From Phycomyces nitens (taxonomy: Eukaryota; Mucoromycota; Mucoromycetes; Mucorales; Phycomycetaceae): DNA of 64,000 nucleotides. The notes below the pieces were generated by a model. That model was not told the origin of the DNA. It did not search any database and saw only the letters and a program-made list of their open reading frames with translations. Each line of letters starts with the position of its first letter. Position 1 is the first letter of the stretch. The translations under genes and the position numbers were made by a program. This document shows, piece by piece, positions 24,011 through 36,178 of the stretch. The DNA is taken from contig JAHRBC010000003.1 in the NCBI GenBank assembly GCA_022702545.1, forward strand, positions 5,704,001-5,768,000, written 5' to 3'.

Positions 24011-26798
24011 GCTGCCTTTTTTACACACTCAAACAAAGAGTAATATTGTCTGTAACCCTGAGTTTCTTTCCAAAGTTTGATGATAATACAAGTAGTTTAT
24101 ATTTTATCGGCTTTTACACGGAGAAATATATTTCTGATTTATTTATGCCTAACAATAAAATAAGAAATAATGCTCATAAAATGTATATATTTATATTAAT
24201 AAATTTCAAAAAAAAACTAAATAGAATAATAAGAGTTTATATTGACAAACGTAAAAATAAACCCTAGGTACCCCCCTCTCATATATACATGCCATTAAGC
24301 CAATTAAGATAATGAAAATATATAATTGTCGATAAAATAGGAGGTCAATACAAGAACAAAAAGGTGTTGTAATAAAGTGACTCTAATTATATATCTGTAA
24401 TATCATGAAAATAAATAAATTAACAAACTGAGAAATGTTTGACTTTATTTTAAATCACCATAGCCAAAGTCCAAGACAATTAAATATAAATTGAATGGTT
24501 TTACTAAATATATTAGTTGACCTGTTAGGAGTATTTTCTTGAATATGAATATGAATTTAATTAGTATCAATTGGGAATATATGTATATCATAAATATTAT
24601 TATAATCAATAATCTCTAAATAGTCTTTTGGCTCAAGTAAAGACTTTCATGTCATGTTAACCTTTCAAGCTGCCATATTGGAGATTAGCAAGATATCTGA
24701 GCAAGATAATAATGTTGACTGACACTGTAAATTCTTTGGAAAATTGCTCCCAGAAAGAGTAATGGATATAACTTGGTAATAGAAGCCCAGGTACCAAGTG
24801 CGTTTGTGACATTTAGTATCGGACTTGATCAAAAAGCTTCTCTTGTTTGTTGGTAGCACAGCCGTACATTTCCAATTATATAATTATCTGGGCTCCTAGT
24901 TTTATGCTATTACATAATTACTTTGGGAGTGTCAATGTTCAACAATGGTTCTGTAAACTTTTTTTTGTATTGTAATGCCTCAGTAAACAAAGCTCCCAGC
25001 ACGGGTATTATCGTACAATAATTTCGCCAAATAAAAAAAAAACGGCTTCCATTCAACAACCGCATATTCGTAATCTAGGGTATCAGAACCATTTACAGAA
25101 TCTCATACGTGAATACAAAAAAAAAGAATCTCATACGTGCCAGTCATAATAAAACCGACTGTATTGAAAGTATTAAAGTAAGGATTAGTTTCCAATCTAC
25201 AAAAATCGCGTAAAACAGTGATTACAAGTAAAGTAAAATTCTAAAAGTCCCAAAAAAAACATGACAAATATTCACCGACCTTTTAAAGGCGATGCCATAA
25301 CCCTACCTGTATTATTCAATAAAAGTCTTGATGAACATTTGATAAGCCTTTCCGTTAGTATTCTATAATTATTTGTCCAAGCCAACCAAAAAGTAAAAAA
25401 AAGAGGGTAAAATCTTGTTGAATTAGTTTGGTACTTGAAGTTTTTTTTTTAGTTTTTAATAGTACAGAATGCCGAGTTTTTATTTTATTTTATGCAGATT
25501 TCTTGTCGTGTAGTCAAAGTCAATTCCGGTTGTCTAGAATAACTATCAGCTTTAGCTAAAGTAATGTGTTTATTGTTTTAATGAACAAATAGATGGCTAC
25601 AAACTGATAAAAGTCTAAAGAGTAACTCAAAATTCAAACAAAAAAACTAATTTCTGTAAAGTGGCCAATTTATTTCAAACAATTGACCAATCAACTCTTC
25701 TTTTTTTTTTGGTGAGATATTTCTTGTAAATGAGCAATGGTAGAAGGATGAATGTTTTTTATTTATAATAATTTTACACTCTCAACATAGCGTGATAACT
25801 AATTTTTTGGCCTCTACAACCGTGAATAGCAGTACGCGTTTTATAAATATTCTTTTGACAAGGGCGTTGTAATTGCCGTATAGCTTTACTCTCGGCTTCA
25901 ACCTGAATCTTTCGACTGCTCTTTAACCAAGAACACCCCGATAGTTTTCGGGGTGCCTGGCGTTTTTTTTCGGTGTATTTTTATTAGAAAGAGAGAAAGA
26001 GAAAGAGATAAAAAGAGAAAAGGAGGGATTAGAACATGTGCAAAAAATATGCGATAATTAGGCGCAATTTTTCGAATATATTTAGCTGCCAAAAATTAAA
26101 CTCATTTATTTCCAAGTCAAATTCTAAATGTCGACTTTTATTTCTTTGGGCACATAATTCACTCTGCAAACAATACACAAAGACATGTATATGTATTTCT
26201 CTAGTAACAAAGTTTTTATGGTGAAACCTGTCCATGTTAAATGAAAAAAGCATGGTTAAGATGCTACAAACCTTGTTTTGTTCATTTTAACGGAAGCTGT
26301 AAATAAGATGGACACAAAAAGAAAGATGTCCTAAATAGGCTCTCTGTAGCTATGTGATATTTGTTAATGTGTATATGATTATTTTGGTTTAGGCGGATCT
26401 TGCTGTTAATATTAACCTTATCTCTATAGACAAATAGATCATATTTTTGGGGAAGCCTTCTCAAAGGAAGAATTGATATTTAGCATGTGATTCAAAGGTG
26501 TTTTAATTACCAGCCTTTCTCTGGCGCCGATCTATAACATACAAATTGAAGATTCTTTTGAAACTGAGACTTTAATTCCTCAGATTCTCAATGCCTTGGT
26601 CGGAAAATTTATTTTGCGATTAGTGAATAAATTGACTTGGCCATTTTACTCATTTGAAATCTAAAATTCAATTCGGCATGCTATTCAACTTTTTTTTTTT
26701 TTCAATTGATGACTGCTTATGCCTTTTTTGGACAACTTTGAATTTACACTTTAATCGATATTTTTTGATGGTATGCCCTTTCTTGCTCTTTTAAAGAG
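24011..26798. other. Gene-poor AT-rich region
   Basis: Nothing convincing: ORFs are short, Lys/Ile/Tyr/Phe-rich and typical of AT-rich non-coding DNA. A perfect 8-bp GC-rich hairpin lies at 25934-25955. Numerous poly(A/T) tracts are present. The right end contains the presumed promoter of the acyltransferase gene. Confidence 0.5.
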
Positions 26799-27858
26799 AT
26801 GTTATTACAAGAAGTATCCTTGTCAGGAACAGACAAGAGTTCTGTGTCTAAAGTGGCATCAGAAAACATAAAGAAATACCCTACATCAGCCTATCAACCG
26901 ACAGAGTAAGGATACTCTACCAATTGACAATATTAGAACAGATAAAAAAAAAGGTTATTAAGCAAATATTATACATGGGCCAGAATATATATATATATAT
27001 GTATATATAGTATTCAGAAACAACCAGACCTCTTATTAACATAAATCATGCTCTCTTGTCTGGAAACAACAGGATCTACAAACACATCTATACACAAGAA
27101 CAATTGGTACATATCTTTTGATTAAAAAGGCCCAGATGATTATATTTACATGTGTATTGATTGATCAAGGCTCTTATAGATATACTATGCAAAGTGTTTC
27201 TCAAGCGACCCACCTCAGAATACTTGGCTATTAAAAAGAGTATTGGATATACCCAGTATACTAGTACGATATGGTATCTTGTTTCCCCTCAGATTTGCAA
27301 TCTTGAGTGCAGCCAGCATAGCATTCTTTACCACCCTGCCAGTAGCAGTGGCAGCCAACAGTAATGACATGGTAGTAAGTAATACATGTGTTCATAAATG
27401 AAGTATACTTTGATCCTTAATGATTAGATTCGCTCATTACACATTCTAAATCGCCCATTCACAAAACCTAGTCAACACTTGTCAAATACTATTGCAAATC
27501 AATTCTCGTTTCTCTCGGAACAGTAGTCGAGTACGAGGGGAAAAAACCGTGTCTAACAGAGCCTCATGTGTTTGTGGTGAGTGTAGTGATTTAGATTCAT
27601 TATTTAATAATCAACCTGCTGATCATTTCTTAATTCCAAGGCAAATCATACGTCCTACCTTGATTTCATCCTTCTCAGTGCAAATAGATTCCCTAATGCA
27701 GTGGTAATGGCCCGACATGGGGGTGCACTAGGGTTCTTACAAAACTATGGATTGAACTTTTTGCATTCAATGACCTTTGATCGGTCAAATCTTGAAGAAC
27801 GCAAGCATTTATCAGAACGGCAAGTATAATTCCACTAATAATAATGTGAATTGCTAAC

Positions 27859-27905
<47 letters not shown>

Positions 27906-28446
27906 TTTTTGAATTATAGGTTAAAGAAACATGTGATGAATCCAGACACATGGCCTAATCCAATGGTCATTTTTCCTGAAGGCACATGTGTCAATAATCA
28001 ATACGCCATTAGATTCCAAAAGGGAGCGTTTCAACTTGGTGTAAAGGTGTGCCCGGTTGGTATAAAGTAAGTAGGCCACTTAAAGACATGAGAGTGATCA
28101 TTTAGTAATCCTGGTTGTGTAGGTACGATCGCGTGTGGGGAGACCCTTACTGGGACACCAGAAAGGTAAATCAAAAATAAAGGCCTATCGTTACTAATTC
28201 TTATTATTATTATTATTATTTTCTTAAAAAAAGGGGTTCTTGTACTATGGGTTTTACCGAATGACACGATGGATCACACCTGTCAAGGTTGTCTATGCTT
28301 CACCACAGGATCCATTGGATAATGAAGATCCTACAGACTATGGAGAGCGGGTCAGAAAGACGATTGTGGACTCTATTGGACTCAAGATAGAGGATTTCAA
28401 TGGAATGGCTAAGCGCGACTTGCTGGATAAGATCAGACTTGCATGA
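26799..28446 (+). CDS. PlsC-family acyltransferase, GPAT3/4-like glycerol-3-phosphate acyltransferase
   Basis: These ER enzymes acylate glycerol-3-phosphate or a lysophospholipid. Firm exons: 27018-27106, 27180-27374, 27472-27576, 27641-27819, 27920-28066, 28123-28165 and 28234-28446. The 5' end is unsettled: an ATG exon at 26799-26905 (MLLQEVSLSGTDKSS) has a good GTAAGG donor but its phase does not join exon 27018 unless a tiny exon exists near 26937-26953. A membrane segment lies in RYGILFPLRFAILSAAS and beyond. Catalytic block I is ANHTSYLD (HX4D); block III is IFPEGTCVNN; GFLQ, VCPVGIKYD and WGDPYWDTRK resemble GPAT3/4 rather than AGPAT1/2. The intron 27820-27919 requires a GC donor (GCAAGT) and contains a 40-bp TA run. 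Convergent with the P5B ATPase gene. Confidence 0.85.
27861..27902. repeat. TA dinucleotide microsatellite
   Basis: About 20 TA units inside the GC-AG intron of the acyltransferase gene. Confidence 0.9.
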
Positions 28447-28776
28447 ATGTGCACAGCTGCAGATGGGGGCATAGAATACATATCATAATACATCATTCTC
28501 ATTTTTTTTTTAAAAAAAAAGCACACACACACACATATTAATGATATTGGACGACTTGGATTGTTACTTTACCAATTAATTATTATATTTTTTAAGGAAG
28601 TAAAGATGCTAATGATAAGAAAGCTTAGGAACAGAAAATAAATAAAATAGATGAAAGGTTGAACAAAATTAAATGATACAACAGATATAAAATATAATAA
28701 TAATAATAATAATAATAGTAATAATAGTAATAAAGGTATTTGGAATCAGCTTTGTAGTCTGTGTTCCATTCCAACT
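28447..28776. other. Convergent 3' flanks
   Basis: Region between the stop codons of two convergent genes. It holds an AC repeat near 28523-28535 and an AATAATAAT repeat at about 28694-28732. No gene. Confidence 0.6.
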
Positions 28777-31700
28777 CTAGAGCTTAAAGCGAATACGGCT
28801 CTTGGAAGGGTTGGTCTTGTTACGTCTGATAACATACTTTTTGCCAAAGTGCTGCATAACAACACGCTCCCAGAGAACAGTGGCAAGACTGTTGGCAAGC
28901 ACGTATCCCCATAGTTTCCAGCGGAAGTCCTTGGGCAGGACATTGTGTCCAATGGGCGAGTTGTATGGATCGATTGTCCAGTTTGGCATCGGGTAACCAA
29001 GCTCAACCAGTGTCTCAGCTGTACCACAGTTAATACGGAAAATACAACTGTAGGGATTGGGATCAGCGAGGATCAAGTAACTGGTATTGACAAAAAAGGC
29101 AGACCAAATGAACACAAGAATATAGTTGCGCCACCAAGACTGACGGTAAATGGAGCCAAAGTTCACTACAGCACCGTTGTTGAAGAACTGGAACATGATA
29201 ATAAGGACCAGCAACTCGGCTTCATAGTTATCACCAATCAACCACCATTTGGCAGAGTCGACTGCAGAGGCATCAAACTGGTTGCAGATAAACCAATCTT
29301 GCTGGAAAAGCCAGGCTACACCAGCAGCAAGGAACCAAAAGTTGATGAAAATAACACCAAGAATAGATCCGAGAGTATAGGGACCCATGGGCTTGGCAGT
29401 GGGACGCGAAGGACCAAGAACAGCAGCAGGTTGAGCCTGGGTAATGGCAAGAGTCATGGTAGTGGTAATAAAGCCATCAATGGTGATCCAGGAAGACTGG
29501 GGAGCAATGACGGTAAAGTAAAACATACTCAATTCCCAGAAAGCCATGCATTCTCCGTAAAAGATCAAGAACTTGAAGTTGGCAAAACTGGTAGCCAATG
29601 CACTGCGACCCTGTCTAAGCAACTCAACACATTGCATAATTGAACGGTTGCTGGTACTAAAGGGAGACACAATCGAGGCTTCGGCTTCGGACAGAGCAAG
29701 ACCAACATGTGCAGCACGTAGAGCACCACAGTCATTACCACCATCACCACACATGGCAGTGACACCCTTTTCCATATGAAGTTGAACACAGTCGACCTTG
29801 TCGGTGGGTGTCATGCGAGCAAACACGCGAGTGTGCAACAAATACTTTCCAATCTCTTCACGCTGGATCAACAGTTCAAAGGCACGGCCGGTTATTGCCA
29901 ATTCAATCTGCTTGTCATGTTTTTCGCGGTGATCTTCTTCGAGGCATTGATCAACATTGACACGGTCACCAGAATCCACGTCGTGCCACATTACCGATCC
30001 ATTCACAGCATCACCGAGCAGGACTTGCTGATTAGGGGAAATCATGCCGCACTGACGGGCAATAAAGATACCCGTGAGAGCGGTGTCACCAGTGATCATG
30101 ACTACACGAGTATCACCTCCCTTGAGTTGGGCAATGGCATCGGTGGTGTCGTGCTTGAGCATGTTGCGGAAAAGGATAAATCCACAGAAATCACAGTCTT
30201 GTTCAAGAGCATCGCGGCTCATGGTCTTGATGTCTTCCATCTGAATGTCTTTACCGAGCACACCGAGATCACGATGGGCCATGGCAAGAACATAGCAACC
30301 CTTTTGAGCATACTGAGCAGCCTTTTGGTCATATTCTTCTGGGACAGACGAAGAGCGGGAAAGATGTTTGACGCGTTCAAAGGAGCCCTTTAGGTAAACG
30401 TGAACACGTTCAGTAATAGGATCAAGAACAGCAACGGACTGGGAGGCACGAGCATGGACAAACTCAAAGCGACGCAAGATATGGACAGGGGAAGCAGTGT
30501 CTTTGGAGGCTGGAGATGAGGCGGGGCAGATGAGGGTGTCGAGGTACAGGGGGTCTGTAGGAGGGAAGAGTTCCCACTTCATGGCATGGAAGGACTCAAT
30601 ATCGACTGGGTTTCCGATGAACTGATCGCCGACCTTTGTGACAGCATGGCAGGTTGCGATACCGCGTGCAAGGGTCTGCTCCATATCTGAAGGGTTTTCA
30701 TGGCGCTGACCGAAACCATCAGCGGTGTGGGCAACAGAGCCATAAAACTCGAGGCCTTCACGGGTGAGTGTACCGGTCTTGTCGAAACAGAAGATGCGGA
30801 CTTTTCCAGAGAGATTAATTCTGGGCAAGTCAATACAGAGGATTTTCTTGCGTCTCAGACGAGTGGCACACACAGACTGGTTGATGGTAAAGGCAGCAGG
30901 CAGGAGGGGAGAGAAAATTTCGGAAATGACAAACACACCATAGAACCAACTGGTAATGTTACCACGACCCATGAGGTAAATGGCCAAACTAAAGGCAACG
31001 GCACCCCATATCAACAGAATGGAGATGGCGACCTTGAGATGTTCGTTGAAGATAAAGGACACGGGAGCGGGAAAAAGGATCTTGTGGATCAGCATACCCT
31101 TTTCGCTGGCAATGCCTGTGCGGAGGGTCAATGCGCGAACTCGATTCACTGCCTCGCCTGCCACGGTTGTGGGCATTGTCTGGGCGATTGTGGTACCAGC
31201 AAAAAGTGAGTTGACTTTGCTGGATCCATTGGGTTCATAATCGTTGTCATCGATACCGATCGCAAATTTGCGGATTGGCATTGCCTCGCCAGTAAGAGAC
31301 GATTCATTTGCAACTACGGCACCGCTCAGGAGTACACAATCACAGGGTACATCAGAGTGCTGTTCAACTTCAAATATATCGCCTGGTACAAGATCAGCGC
31401 TTGAGACACCTTCTTTCCAGATTCCGTCTCTGAGGATGGTAACCTTGGTTTCGGTCTCAGCCATTTCTTTAATACGGTGTTCCGCACGAAGTCTGAGGAT
31501 GACCCGGATAAAGGCAGCAGCCAAAATGATGCCGGTTTGGACAAGACCCATCTTGTAGTAGGCAAAGTAGCTAATATCGAGATTAATTAATCGAGTTGAA
31601 TTGGATATAATACAATATACTATAATAAAGATACTTACTACCAGACCCACATACACATCATCTGATACAGATAGATAAAAGAGCTAAACCTAATAAAAAA

Positions 31701-33370
31701 AAGGATAGTGAGATTGGATTCTTCGACCTTGTGGGACCAGGACACCCTTTCTTGTGTAAGGTTACTTACTCTTGAATAATAGCCATAAAAACACTGGGTA
31801 CATATACTTTGATAAGGTTGGATCCCAGCAAACCAAGGCGTTGATGGGCTTCCTCAGATGTCAGACCATCTTGCCAGCTCTGGAGCTTACGGTTGGTCGA
31901 ACCAAGATCAAATTCATAGGGCTCAAAGCGCATACTGGTAGCATTGAATACATAGCGCATGCACTCGTATTCAAAGTATCTGAGGTTGTTGGGAGTGAAA
32001 TTCACAGGGCATGTTTCAATAACGATGTCCATTCTACATTATAAAAAGTTGGTAAGAATCTACAAGGGCAATCAATAGAAGCAAAATTTTATGTACCCCA
32101 AACGTTTAATTGCGCGCTGTTCAATTCCGCGGAGTCGCTTGAGCCATTTGCTGTCATCTTCCAAAAAGACAACCTCAGCCTGACGGCGTTCGACCTGAAC
32201 ATAGGGACTGGTGTGAGGGAATGACTCGATTCTAAAGTAGTTGCGAATTGTCTTGCGAAACAGCATCACAGCACAAAACCAGGTGGCTGAGATGTGCCAG
32301 ACAGCACAAAAGATTTTGGATGACAAGTCGGATGTCAAAAACACTCCAAAGTCCACTCCTGTTACTGTTCCATCTGTTATGGGGTGACACATAGGCACAT
32401 GAAAATAGAAAGGGTTAGGTATGTAGGTTTATGGACACGCTTGATCAAAGGTACTTACAATAATCTCCAACAATGGTTCCAATAAACACGAAACATAAAA
32501 GAGTCACAATAACAACAGACGAGAAGCAGAACAGACCAAGGTAATCAGTGACATATCCTCTAAAGTGAAGTCTCTCGGCCTCAGTGACTGAGCTAGGGCT
32601 AATATCGTGGATTGAGGACGACTTTTCTTTGGCACTTCCGTTATCGCTAGAGAGTTTTGTTGCTGTCTTTTCGTTGATTGCTCCCGACGCGATAGATTCG
32701 GCCAGGAGGCGATTGAAGCGGATTTCTCGAACGTATTTGTAGGAATGCCAGAGCAAGAGGATCGCTGCCTCGGCTCCCATCAGTGACCATACAGCAATCC
32801 ACATTGGTTCTCTAAAGGTGAAGTATGGCTCAGGAGGTAATGGGCATTCACCCCAAATCGAAGGAGTGTCGAAAGTTCCCCAAACACCGATGGCGTCTAC
32901 ATTAGATATTCCGGCGGCCTGTCCGCACAAGGTACGGGCCTGAGTAACTTTGTTCATTGGATCAAAGTGGGTGATGTTAATTAACTGTCCAGCAGCACAG
33001 GGGAGGTAGTTTGTAGGAGCAGAGGGGTCACCGCACTGGCAGATATTGGCGATGCCTTCGCATGATTCTTGGCAGGTACCATCGGCACAAAACTGAAGAC
33101 CTGTAGCACACGTAGCTGCCAAACCGATAGGGCAGTTTGCCAGATCAGTGACACACAATTGAGGGCATACGGCGTTGTAGGCTGGCTTGAGAGGACATGC
33201 AACTCCATTGAGGTCAAAGTCGTTTGCTGGATAGTCAAAGTCAGTAAAAAAAAAAAAAACCTCGGGAGGATCAAAGGATACTTACGAATTTCAAACAAGG
33301 GCAACGCCGCTGTTAGTTGCGAGGTGCCAACCACCAGGCACAGGGCTCCAAGGACCCTAGCAGCTCTCAT
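28777..33370 (-). CDS. P5-type (P5B-like) cation-transporting ATPase with Cys-rich lumenal N-terminal domain
   Basis: P-type ATPase of the P5B/ATP13A2/Ypk9 class; relatives export polyamines or act on cation homeostasis in endolysosomal membranes. Six exons (33370-33286, 33226-32459, 32373-32097, 32033-31770, 31689-31639, 31570-28777) give 1,412 aa. Order of features: signal-like N-terminus (LGALCLVVGTSQLTAALP); about 170 residues rich in cysteine (VCPQLCVTDLANCP, GTCQESCEGIANICQCG) before the first helix; actuator TGE loop (SLTGEAMPI); M4; phosphorylation site CFDKTGTLT; hinge CGDGGNDCGAL. IDLPRINLSGKVRIFCFDKT resembles P5B (SRINxxG) rather than P5A. The M4 motif reads SPLLPAA where P5B normally has PPALPA. 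Antisense ORFs across this gene are shadows. Confidence 0.93.
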
Positions 33371-34236
33371 GGAAAATATGGAATAGAAGAAGGAGAGAAA
33401 GAGAGATGAAAGGTCAGAAAGCTCAATTTAAACAAGATTTGGTCAAACTAGAGATAAAAATAAATATTAAAATATTCGTCCTACAATACTAACATTGGTA
33501 CATTTGTGATTAGGGCGAAATTTTTTTTTTCTTGTAAAAAATGATCATATATATTTTCTGAATTTTAGTCGGCTTTGTTTCAAAAAATAATAATAAAAAA
33601 AATTGGTATATTTGCCTTATTTGGAATGTTCTTTTAAGAAAACAGTTTCACCCAATCAGAGTTCTATCCCGATTTCCTTGTTTGACTTCATTTGTTCCAA
33701 CTCTCACAATCACAATTGTGCCAATCTCATGCTCACGTCATCATTCTCTATTAACCAATCCTCCCTTTTTATTTCACGCTCAAAGCGGGACTCCGTTCTC
33801 TCTCAAAGTAACTTTACCAACTCCCCTTCATTTCGTCTTATTCCAAATATATAACATATAGATTTGTATATATCCTATAGATCCATAATATCAACCTACA
33901 TATATTATATAGACAATAAGAAAGAAAACAAAGAAGAAGAAAAGAAAAGAAAAGAAAGAAAGAAAAAAGACTTGATATTTTGCTATTAATTATTATTATT
34001 ATTATTATCACCATCAATTTCCAATAATAATAATATACATATATTCATATATACACACACACATATATATATATATAATATTTATACATACATATTTAGA
34101 TAACAATAATCATTCACACTATCGTCCTCTTACAAAAATGTTACCCCACAGTACAGCCACAAAGAAATCAAGCAAGTAAGAGGATCCAGACATTCAACCA
34201 ATCTAACACATGCACATTTGGTCATCTTATTCAGAC
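33371..34236. promoter_or_regulatory. Divergent intergenic region with AT/AG-rich leader of SGF73 and a uORF
   Basis: This region lies between the divergent P5B and SGF73 starts. The 33900-34140 part is AT- and AG-rich leader-like sequence. A 13-codon upstream ORF (34138-34179, MLPHSTATKKSSK) precedes the SGF73 start; its last codons overlap a GTAAGA splice-donor-like site at 34176, and a TTCAG acceptor-like site lies at 34230-34234, just before the main ATG. Confidence 0.45.
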
Positions 34237-35771
34237 ATGACTGAAGAACAACAGACAACTCTTCGCCAAAAGAGCAGCAAGATTGACCGTTTAACAACAG
34301 GCAAGTCTGATAATTAAATTGAAGGATCTCTATAGATAAATGAGAACATTACCATGAGAGATAGACAGAATAGAATAAATGATCCAACCAGAGTATCATT
34401 CTTGTCCATCATCATGTAAACCTATTGGATGCGGCGGATAAAAAAAACCCCATTAGGCATTGCTGCATTGTCCAAACCTGTCTTGCAAGCGGAGGGTGCC
34501 TTGGATTGGTCCAAGCACGTCACGCCCACTACCCTGACCGTCTTTCAGGAACAAGACGACTGGACCCAAGTGCAATCCCTGAAACGGTCGGTAGGAGAGG
34601 AGACCCAGACTACATTGTCTCCAGATAAAGAAGGCAGCTGGAAGAAGATCAAGGGCTCATTGGAAAGCCAGACAGCAGATCCATCGGTCTCGAGCACTCT
34701 GGCATTTGATGCCGAGGATCAAAAGGCATTTGGTGCCCTGCCAATGGAAGAAGACAAGGTGATTGTCCAATGCAAGGGCTGCGACCGACCAATGTTAGCC
34801 TCCAGTTTTAGTGAACATCTGCAGGTTTGTGAAAAGCAACCACAGGGCAAGACAATCAAGGCCGGAAAGACCAGCGATAAAAAATCACAGAAAAAAGGCA
34901 TCAAGGGTGTCCAAGGTAGACACACACACACATTAGACATTGCTCATACTGACAAGTGGTCTAGGGGAAAAGAAGAAGAAGGAAAAGCAAAAAAAGGCTA
35001 CTCCAAAGCAAAAAGGTATCTAGTGTTTATAAATGCCCAGAAACTCATTATGCCAAAAAGCGCCTCTGGATCTGGACAAGCAGTGCGGTGTAATCCAGGG
35101 ACCAAACAATACACCCTGTACCCGATCATTGACATGCAAGAGCCATTCAATGGGTGCAAAGCGAGCAGTTGCCAACCGGTCCCAGCCCTACGATGTACTT
35201 CTTGCTGCCTACCAGAAAAAGTCGATTGGCCGGCCTCAAAGTATGTTGCCATAAGACTTGCAAGATTGTTTATTGTGTCTATTTAGCTGGACCTGCCATG
35301 GCTGGACCCAACCCCACGACAGTGCCACCAATCAAACTTCCTCAGACAAGGCCTCTGACGGCTACCACATCTACCACAGCCATTGCTACAACTGAGCCTG
35401 CTGTACCAGACGAACATTATGTTGATTCTGATGAAGAGGTTGAGAATGTGATGGACGGCATTCGACATAGCTATCCGGCACCGATGGCATCCAAGCCCTT
35501 TTATTTTGTCAAGCGACGACGTCAATGTTTTCGGCTCCGCGACATCTTGCTGGATGCCATTACACCAAAGGCGACTACGAGCAATACTTCATTGGCCAGC
35601 AGTGTAATAGCGCCGCCAACCAAGCCATCTCACCCGATGCACCCTTCACTCGGTTCGGCATCCAACACCTCCTTTCCCTTTACTCCAGGTCCGTCTGGAA
35701 TGAGTCACTCGCCGTCACCAAATACTTATTCCATCGACACATGGAACACCAGCACATCTTCTTACCTATAA
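34237..35771 (+). CDS. SGF73: SAGA-associated factor 73 / ataxin-7-like (SCA7 domain) protein
   Basis: Sgf73 anchors the histone H2B deubiquitinase module to the SAGA coactivator. Five exons, 34237-34300, 34457-34915, 34965-35015, 35061-35240 and 35287-35771, give 412 aa. An N-terminal zinc-finger-like element reads [20 protein letters not shown] (C-x2-C...H-x3-C). A Lys-rich linker follows. The SCA7 domain is split across exons: [18 protein letters not shown], then [16 protein letters not shown] with the C-C-C-H set, then [15 protein letters not shown]. The conserved C-terminal block includes [19 protein letters not shown] and [20 protein letters not shown]. The tail is Ser/Pro/Thr-rich. Intron 1 (34301-34456) uses a GC donor (GCAAGT); the GT alternative three bases later breaks the frame. 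Start chosen as the first ATG that keeps the frame. Confidence 0.92.
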
Positions 35772-36178
35772 CATGTAGAATAAATAAGATTGATATATAT
35801 TTTTAATAGGCCATGTAAAAAGAGAGACAGAGACAGAGACAGAGAGATTGTATTACACTGGCGTATCTTTTATTTTATTTGATAAGACAAATATGTATAT
35901 TTGTGAATACAATTTTTGTATTTTTAGGCTGATCTTAATCTCTACCCTTTCCATCATCAGGCTACCAGAGTTGTGGATTTTCTTATTTAAGTAACGCACT
36001 GACTTTAATTTCGTTGTTCTCTAGATTTGCATCTCTTCCTCTTTCTCTTCTTCTTCTTCTTCCTCCTCCTCTTATTTTTTGGTTTTATATACATTCTCAT
36101 AATAGTAATAATAATAATATCACATATTCAGGCACCTTTCTTTTTCTTTAATATAATCATCTTCATTATTTATACACT
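35772..36178. other. Intergenic region between SGF73 and the GATA gene
   Basis: Contains a GAGACA tandem repeat (about 35823-35847) and a TTC/CTC pyrimidine-rich leader (36030-36075). No gene. Confidence 0.6.

Noticed and set aside
28945..31558. Several 100-230 codon plus-strand ORFs
   Set aside because: They lie antisense to the P5B ATPase and have no domains; the ATPase is unambiguous.
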